From: JBEKZQ01 sp049509675
GTDB lineage: Bacteria; Planctomycetota; Planctomycetia; Pirellulales; Thermoguttaceae
Length of the DNA: 14,046 nucleotides
NCBI GenBank assembly: GCA_049509675.1
Contig: JBEKZQ010000130.1
Span: forward strand, 1 to 14,046
Reading direction: 5' to 3'
Below the pieces are notes generated by a model. That model was not told the origin of the DNA. It ran no database searches and saw only the letters and a list, made by a program, of their open reading frames with translations. Positions 12,672 through 14,046 of the stretch are shown piece after piece. The position numbers and the translations under genes are program-made. Every line of letters starts with the position of its first letter. The first letter of the stretch is position 1.

Positions 12672-12763
12672 CCTCTTGGCGGTCCACCTATGCGACCTAA
12701 CCGACCGCCCGTTCGCCATGGCGCAGATCGGTTGAGGCCAAGAGGTGCCAGGAGCCGTTTTTT
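12671..12763. repeat. Nested inverted repeat in convergent intergenic gap
   Basis: acctcttggc (12671-12680) and gccaagaggt (12737-12746) are exact 10-bp inverted repeats. Inside them, cctaaccga (12696-12704) pairs with tcggttgagg (12728-12737) with one bulge, and cgccatggcg (12714-12723) is a palindrome. A T6 run follows at 12758-12763 on the plus strand. It may act as a terminator region for the plus-strand gene or be a structured element. No coding potential is apparent. Confidence 0.45.
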
Positions 12764-12834
12764 GGTCGGGGGATCGAAACGCCGACAGATTCTCTCCCCT
12801 GTTACTTTTTTCTTGGGGAAGCGGCCCGGCGCGG

Positions 12835-13239
12835 TCACTCGCTGCAATAGGTGGCGACACAGCGCGGCGTTTCCCACAGACGCACTTCCATGACGGGGAA
12901 TCCCTGGGCGACGGCCACGTCAAAGATCAACTTGGCAATGTTCTCCGCCGTCGGGTTGGCGTCCAACAGATACATCGGCTCGCCCAGTTGCTCCAGCAGC
13001 GGGACCACCGGATCGTCGCGGTGCAGGATCATGCGATGGTCGAGTTGCTCGTCGATCCAGGTGCTCAACCGGGTCTTGATCTCGCCGAAGTCCAAGACCA
13101 TGCCGCGATTGTCGAGCCCGGCGGCAGAGATCGTGATCACCGCTTTGCCGTTGTGGCCGTGCAGATGGCGGCACTTGCCTTCATAGTGCAACAGGCGGTG
13201 GCCGTAGCAGAAATCGATCTCGCGGGAAATGTGGAACAT
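12835..13239 (-). CDS. queD: 6-carboxy-5,6,7,8-tetrahydropterin synthase QueD (PTPS family, 134 aa)
   Basis: Converts 7,8-dihydroneopterin triphosphate to 6-carboxytetrahydropterin, the second step of preQ0/queuosine synthesis; it acts in the cytoplasm. Seen: YGHRL with H14 as the first zinc ligand; CRHLHGHNG with catalytic Cys23 spaced C-x3-H27-x-H29 as in QueD, where H27 and H29 are the other zinc ligands; VLDFGEIK (48-55); LDHRMIL with the D67-H68 pair; PTAENIAK (96-103); and E123 in ETP, the substrate-anchoring glutamate. The length is normal for QueD. It lies downstream of queC on the same strand, 132 nt away, with a heptamer repeat array between them. No clear Shine-Dalgarno precedes the ATG at 13239. 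A eukaryotic-type PTPS role is less likely given the QueC neighbour and the Cys spacing. Confidence 0.92.
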   Translation of the reverse strand: MFHISREIDFCYGHRLLHYEGKCRHLHGHNGKAVITISAAGLDNRGMVLDFGEIKTRLSTWIDEQLDHRMILHRDDPVVPLLEQLGEPMYLLDANPTAENIAKLIFDVAVAQGFPVMEVRLWETPRCVATYCSE

Positions 13240-13246
13240 GGCAAAT

Positions 13247-13386
13247 GGATTGGGGATTAGGGATTAGGGATTAGGGATTAGGGATTGGGAAGCAGGGGAT
13301 TAGGGATTAGGGGATTAGGGGCTGACGCCCAGATCCCGGCTTCCATCCGCTTGCGTCCTAATCCCCAATCCCTAATCCCTAATCCC
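13247..13386. repeat. Inverted array of GGGATTA-type heptamer repeats
   Basis: The left block (13247-13320) reads GGGATTA units, some with an extra G or an ATTGGGG variant, interrupted by gggaagca. The right block (13357-13386) reads the reverse complement, ending ctaatccctaatccc. A 36-nt unique core (13321-13356) separates them. The period is 7, not the 6 of vertebrate telomeres. The blocks can pair into a long hairpin. Every unit contains TAG on one strand and TAA on the other, so a few units place stops in all frames of both strands. The right block runs into the 3' end of queC. Confidence 0.9.
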
Positions 13387-14046
13387 TTCACTATACCTTG
13401 TCGGGTCGGCCAGGGCGATCGAGCGAAAGGCCTCGATCCGTTCGGCGCACTTGTTGCACCGGCCACAGTGCAAGCCGTCGACCGGCCGGATGCAGGAAAA
13501 GGTTTTCTCCAGTGGCAGGCCGCGGCCCAATTCCATGACCTGACGCTTGTCCAGAGCGGCCAGCGGCCGCAAGAACTCGACGGGCCCGCCGGTCGCCCGG
13601 GCAAGCGCCGACTGGAACTCGGCAAAGAACTCGGGCGTGGCGTCGGCGAAAGGATTGGAACGCAATACGGCCAGCGCCAATTGTCCGATGCCGTGCAGGC
13701 GGCACCAAAGGGCGGCCTTCAGCAGCAGCAGGGCGTTGCGCCCGAGCAGATAGACGGCCGTATCGGGGCTGGCCGCATCGGGCGTGGCCTGTCCGGTCAA
13801 GCTCCAGTGGTTCCCGTAAAGGTCGGCAAGCGGCACGTCCAGCAGCGTGAGGCTTTCGACCTGCGGAGATGCCAAGGCAGAGAGGAACTGCTCGACGGCG
13901 CACAATTCCTCCCGCTGCCAAATGACCTGTGAGCGGATATAGAACGGGCGCACGCGCTTTCCTTGGGCCACGAGTTGCCCCAGCAGGATCGAGCTATCCA
14001 GCCCGCCACTGAGCAACAGGCCGACGGTAGAGTTCGTACTGGCGGG
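13372..14046 (-). CDS. queC: 7-cyano-7-deazaguanine synthase QueC-like (partial, N-terminus beyond window)
   Basis: ATP-dependent conversion of 7-carboxy-7-deazaguanine plus ammonia to preQ0 in queuosine synthesis. 224 residues are visible, with the start outside the window: the frame continues to the edge (STVGLLLSGGLDSS). Seen: the PP-loop SGGLDSS near the N-terminus; YLLGRN, corresponding to the usual V-P-G-R-N; and a C-terminal zinc site CIRPVDGLHCGRCNKCAER (C-x9-C-x2-C-x2-C). The usual QueC Y-P-D-C-R motif is not obvious; NPFADATPEFF occupies the equivalent place, so this is a divergent sub-family. The last residues (EGIRD) and the TAG stop come from the heptamer array. A TTG at 14016 would be an internal start that cuts the PP-loop strand and is rejected. 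It is upstream of queD in transcription order. Confidence 0.83.
   Translation of the reverse strand, partial: PASTNSTVGLLLSGGLDSSILLGQLVAQGKRVRPFYIRSQVIWQREELCAVEQFLSALASPQVESLTLLDVPLADLYGNHWSLTGQATPDAASPDTAVYLLGRNALLLLKAALWCRLHGIGQLALAVLRSNPFADATPEFFAEFQSALARATGGPVEFLRPLAALDKRQVMELGRGLPLEKTFSCIRPVDGLHCGRCNKCAERIEAFRSIALADPTRYSEGIRD

Noticed and set aside
12639..12923. Minus-strand ORFs of 77-94 aa beyond queD
   Set aside because: They overlap the queD 3' end or the hairpins and read through palindromic sequence (PLPKGGK-type endings), as is usual for intergenic repeats.
13247..13386. CRISPR array or telomere
   Set aside because: The repeats are 7 nt long with no unique spacers and no cas genes; the period is 7 rather than 6, and the array lies internally between two genes.

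Overview
The window is GC-rich and gene-dense, and looks like chromosomal DNA from a planctomycete-type bacterium (Pirellulales-like). That placement is an inference. It rests on the base composition, the families present (a MotA/TolQ-like channel with ExbD-like partners, a TPR plus peptidase-MA protein, a paired small protein and HNH nuclease) and the many short palindromic and heptameric intergenic repeats. No rRNA, tRNA, CRISPR array, transposase or phage gene was seen.

Region 1 (24-9944, minus strand) is a tightly packed six-gene run that reads leftward. In transcription order it encodes: a MotA/TolQ/ExbB-like channel subunit with a long helical tail; a 696-aa ExbD/TolR-like protein with a coiled coil, a repeat-rich linker and two related globular domains; a 338-aa ExbD/TolR-like protein that keeps the Asp-containing transmembrane motif; a secreted TPR - peptidase-MA (HExxH) - TPR protein; a MazG-like NTP pyrophosphohydrolase with a Cys4 tail; and a secreted, two-helix membrane protein with a glutamine-amidotransferase-like segment. 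Two junctions are ATGA overlaps, one gap is 1 nt and one is 11 nt, so this is probably one operon. The first three genes look like an ion-driven envelope machine in the ExbB-ExbD / MotA-MotB / ZorA-ZorB superfamily, but with two different B-type subunits. I consider this the best candidate for an undescribed system. The other three genes may be accessory to it or only co-transcribed.

Region 2 (9945-10551) is a roughly 600-nt divergent intergenic stretch. It holds a large imperfect inverted repeat (10155-10283) and a terminator-like hairpin (10419-10470) whose distal sequence recurs at 12799-12817.

Region 3 (10552-12622, plus strand) carries accessory-looking genes: an 85-aa helical protein overlapping an HNH endonuclease, an 83-aa glycine-rich membrane protein with a good promoter and ribosome site, an uncertain 83-aa ORF, and a 222-aa two-helix membrane protein with an internal 32-residue duplication. 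I cannot assign functions to the membrane proteins.

Region 4 (12623-14046) has structured intergenic repeats, then queD and the 3' part of queC on the minus strand. Both belong to 7-deazaguanine (preQ0/queuosine) synthesis. The gap between them is filled by a GGGATTA-type heptamer array in inverted orientation, and the array supplies the stop codon of queC.
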